64,000 nucleotides of DNA, taken from Ardenticatenaceae bacterium. Lineage in GTDB: Bacteria > Chloroflexota > Anaerolineae > Promineifilales > Promineifilaceae. Position numbers and translations under genes: made by a program. The notes beneath the pieces were generated by a model. That model did no database searches and was not told the DNA's origin. It saw only the letters and a program-made list of their open reading frames with translations. Below, one piece after another: positions 62,074 to 64,000 of the stretch. The stretch covers positions 310,001 to 374,000 of the forward strand of contig JACKCB010000001.1 in the NCBI GenBank assembly GCA_020634235.1, in the 5' to 3' direction. The stretch's first letter is position 1. Each line of letters begins with the position of its first letter.

Positions 62074-63009
62074 CTAAACAGCCGCGCTCTCCCGATACAT
62101 AGGCGACAACGCCCGCACCTGCTGCTCCGCATGGTAACTACTGCGCACCAACGGGCCACTCTCAACCCATTTGTAACCCAGGTCAAGCCCATACTGGCGC
62201 AGCTCTTCAAACTCTTCCATCAAATAATAACGCTCCAGCGGCAAATGCTGCCGGCTGGGCTGCAAATACTGGCCAATCGTCAAGATGTCCACCCCGCAAT
62301 CGGCCAGGTCGCGCATCACCGCCTTTACTTCATCCATCTCTTCACCCAGCCCCAACATGATGCCGCTCTTGGTCAGCACATCGGGCTGCATGCGGCGCGC
62401 ATTACGCAGCGTCGTCAACGCCCACTCATACTTGTCCTGCGGCTGCACCTTCTTAAACAGGCGGGGCACCGTCTCCACGTTGTGGTTAAGGATCTCCGGC
62501 CGGGCATCCATCACAATCTTCAACGCCGCTTCACTCCCCTTAAAGTCAGGGATCAGCACCTCAATGGAGCAGCCCGGCTGCACCTCGCGAATACGCTGGA
62601 TAACCAGGGCAAAGATGGGCGCGCCCCCGTCCTTGCGCTCATCCCGGTTAACCGACGTGATCACCACGTGACGCAGATTCATCGCCCGCACCGCCTCAGC
62701 CACCCGCGCCGGCTCTTCCCAATCCAGGGGCAGCGGCCGGCCGGTCTTGATGTCACAAAAGCCACAGCTGCGGGTGCAGATGTCACCCATAATCAGGAAT
62801 GTGGCCGTGCCCGACCCCCAGCATTCGCCAATGTTGGGGCACAGCGCCTCTTCGCACACCGTGTGCAGTTGCTTGGTGCGCATCAAGCGCTTCAGAAAGT
62901 CATAGTTCTCACCGTTGGGCACCCGTACACGAATCCATTCCGGACGGCGGCGCAGTTTCGGTGCTTGCTCGGTGGTGGTGATGGAGGCGGGGTCAATCAG
63001 TGAAGCCAT
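62074..63009 (-). CDS. lipA: Lipoyl synthase
   Basis: LipA is a radical-SAM enzyme that inserts two sulfurs into octanoyl groups on lipoyl domains. The 311-residue protein has the auxiliary cluster motif C-x4-C-x5-C ([12 protein letters not shown]) and the radical SAM motif C-x3-C-x2-C (CTRSCGFC). The final S-S-Y-H-x-A-E (SSYHAEQ) binds the auxiliary cluster Ser as usual. ATG 63009. It is next to lipB (82-bp gap, same strand, lipB first), the standard lipoate-synthesis pair feeding pyruvate and other 2-oxoacid dehydrogenases. Confidence 0.97.
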   Translation of the reverse strand: MASLIDPASITTTEQAPKLRRRPEWIRVRVPNGENYDFLKRLMRTKQLHTVCEEALCPNIGECWGSGTATFLIMGDICTRSCGFCDIKTGRPLPLDWEEPARVAEAVRAMNLRHVVITSVNRDERKDGGAPIFALVIQRIREVQPGCSIEVLIPDFKGSEAALKIVMDARPEILNHNVETVPRLFKKVQPQDKYEWALTTLRNARRMQPDVLTKSGIMLGLGEEMDEVKAVMRDLADCGVDILTIGQYLQPSRQHLPLERYYLMEEFEELRQYGLDLGYKWVESGPLVRSSYHAEQQVRALSPMYRESAAV

Positions 63010-63090
63010 TTCTCGTCCCTTTTACGCAAACCGGCCAACCGGCCGGGCAATCTGTTTAGCCAGCAGAAGGTCAGCCACAGACCCATACAG

Positions 63091-63822
63091 TCAGGTCTCG
63101 CGCCGCCGTTCTTCACCCTCATTGTACGCAGAAACAAAAGGCGTCGCAAACCTGGTTTCAACTTGAAACAGACTGGCAAAGGCGGCCACCAGGGGAGAAA
63201 TGACCTCCTGTATCGCCACCGGCCGGGATAAACACTCGGCCAGACTGGTGACGCCATGCTCCTCAATCCCACAAGGCACAATCCCGGCAAAGTGGTCCAG
63301 GTTGGGGTCCACATTCAAGGCAAAACCATGGCTGCTAATGCCCTGGCTGTTAACCTTCACCCCAATGGCGGCGATCTTGCGCGGCCCGGCCGGGGTGTCC
63401 ACCCACACCCCCGTATAACCTGGATAGCGCCAGCCGCGCACGCCAAAAACCGCCAGCGTCGCCATCAACACCCCCTCAATCTCACGCAGATACAGGTGCA
63501 GGTCCGGCCGGGCCAGCCCTCGATTACCATACAACCGCTTCAAATCCAGGATAGGATAGCCCACCAACTGCCCCGGACCATGATAAGTGATATCACCACC
63601 CCGGTCTACCCAATGCAGCCCAATCCCCGCCGCGGCCCGCTGCGCCTCATCCAGCAGCAGGTGCGCCTCTTTGCCACTGCGCCCCAGCGTATACACCGGT
63701 TCATGCTCCAGCAGCAGCAGCCGGTCCGGCAGGGCAGCCGCCGTGCGTTCCGCCACCAAAGCCTTTTGCATATTCCAGGCCGCCTCATATGAGACGCGCC
63801 CCAGCCAGCTTATCTCAACCAT
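63091..63822 (-). CDS. lipB: Octanoyl-[ACP]:protein N-octanoyltransferase
   Basis: LipB moves the octanoyl group from acyl carrier protein to lipoyl domains. The 243-residue protein contains EHEPVYTLGRSG, the substrate-binding DRGGDITYHGPGQLVGYPI, GVWVDT and the catalytic Lys/Cys motifs KIAAIGVKV and GIVPCGI. ATG 63822 is preferred; a longer GTG start (63849) is possible. AGGGG is very close to the ATG and a TACAAT box overlaps just upstream, so the mRNA may be nearly leaderless. It probably forms a transcript with lipA. Confidence 0.93.
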   Translation of the reverse strand: MVEISWLGRVSYEAAWNMQKALVAERTAAALPDRLLLLEHEPVYTLGRSGKEAHLLLDEAQRAAAGIGLHWVDRGGDITYHGPGQLVGYPILDLKRLYGNRGLARPDLHLYLREIEGVLMATLAVFGVRGWRYPGYTGVWVDTPAGPRKIAAIGVKVNSQGISSHGFALNVDPNLDHFAGIVPCGIEEHGVTSLAECLSRPVAIQEVISPLVAAFASLFQVETRFATPFVSAYNEGEERRRET

Positions 63823-64000
63823 GCCCCTATTGTACGTCAAGATTCGCACATTAGCCGGTCAGCGTCTCAGCACGCTCAACATTACCACGCGTCAGCTAGC
63901 GAACAAACTGCCCAGCCCCGCTGACCGGCAGACACGCTGACTGGCTGACCCACTAACCAACTTCATTGGCCAATAGCTTTACGTAATGCGCCAACATGCG
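63823..64000. other. Upstream of lipB, with 11-bp inverted repeat
   Basis: No gene seen to the window edge. GCCGGTCAGCG (63854-63864) and CGCTGACCGGC (63919-63929) are perfect reverse complements with a 54-base gap, and shorter CAGC/GCTGA runs recur around them. May be a control region for lipB. Confidence 0.5.

Overview
The window is a GC-rich bacterial chromosome segment (roughly 63-65 % G+C by eye). I infer a Chloroflexota (Anaerolineae-like) or similar filamentous organism, from the mix of genes and the style of its conflict genes; no rRNA is present to prove it. It carries about 43 protein genes, two tRNA genes plus one duplicated tRNA 3' end, the SRP RNA, two copies of one small inverted-repeat element, and one small tRNA-inserted island. 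A palindrome, CCGGCCGG (often CCCGGCCGGG), recurs through native DNA about 2.4 times per kb (24 read in the first 10 kb). It is absent from the island and from the inverted-repeat elements.

Layout. 1-13.4 kb: a nucleotidyltransferase running off the left edge, two DEAD-box RNA helicases behind a structured leader, a VTT/DedA membrane protein coupled to a mercuric-reductase-like flavoprotein, a halogenase-like flavoprotein, glmS, an M28 peptidase, tRNA-Thr(CGU) and uridine kinase. 13.6-23 kb: an S9 peptidase, HMG-CoA lyase, an SGNH-type lipoprotein, an EamA exporter, a CDP-alcohol phosphatidyltransferase, a DUF4037 protein, a methyltransferase and a TPR protein. 23.0-23.4 kb: first copy of a 343-bp MITE. 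23.4-33.1 kb (minus strand): a PIG-L deacetylase and class III aminotransferase, an alpha/beta hydrolase, acpS, and an M16 / GAF-SpoIIE phosphatase / ClC channel / M16 cluster in which only one M16 protein keeps its zinc motif. 33.2-38.9 kb: an ABC-2 exporter pair, then a three-gene envelope-glycan operon (flippase-like protein, FAD oxidoreductase, UDP-glucose dehydrogenase).

39.0-45.9 kb is the accessory hot spot. A tRNA-Pro(CGG) gene has its last 36 bp duplicated 1.9 kb downstream. The segment between holds only an AbiEi/AbiEii toxin-antitoxin pair and no integrase. Directly beyond lies a two-gene operon of paralogous CHAT proteases. The first ends in a formylglycine-enzyme (C-type-lectin) fold whose last ~40 codons look like the variable region of a diversity-generating retroelement. 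The second ends in two adaptor domains that I read as EAD1-like and EAD2-like. Together they look like a diversifying sensor-protease conflict system whose reverse transcriptase and template lie outside the window.

46-64 kb: a 2298-residue secreted multidomain nuclease (lamin-tail, OB-like and exonuclease/endonuclease/phosphatase domains, a propeller and four ~118-aa repeats), the second MITE copy, a phosphoribosyltransferase, the SRP RNA gene, a DUF348/G5/3D wall protein next to rsmA, a biotin carboxylase, an AAC(3)-like acetyltransferase coupled to a methylglutaconyl-CoA-hydratase-like gene (which suggests leucine breakdown with the distant HMG-CoA lyase), ftsH, lipA and lipB. Most lineages of genes here are housekeeping or envelope functions; the unusual biology sits at 39-46 kb and in the repeats.
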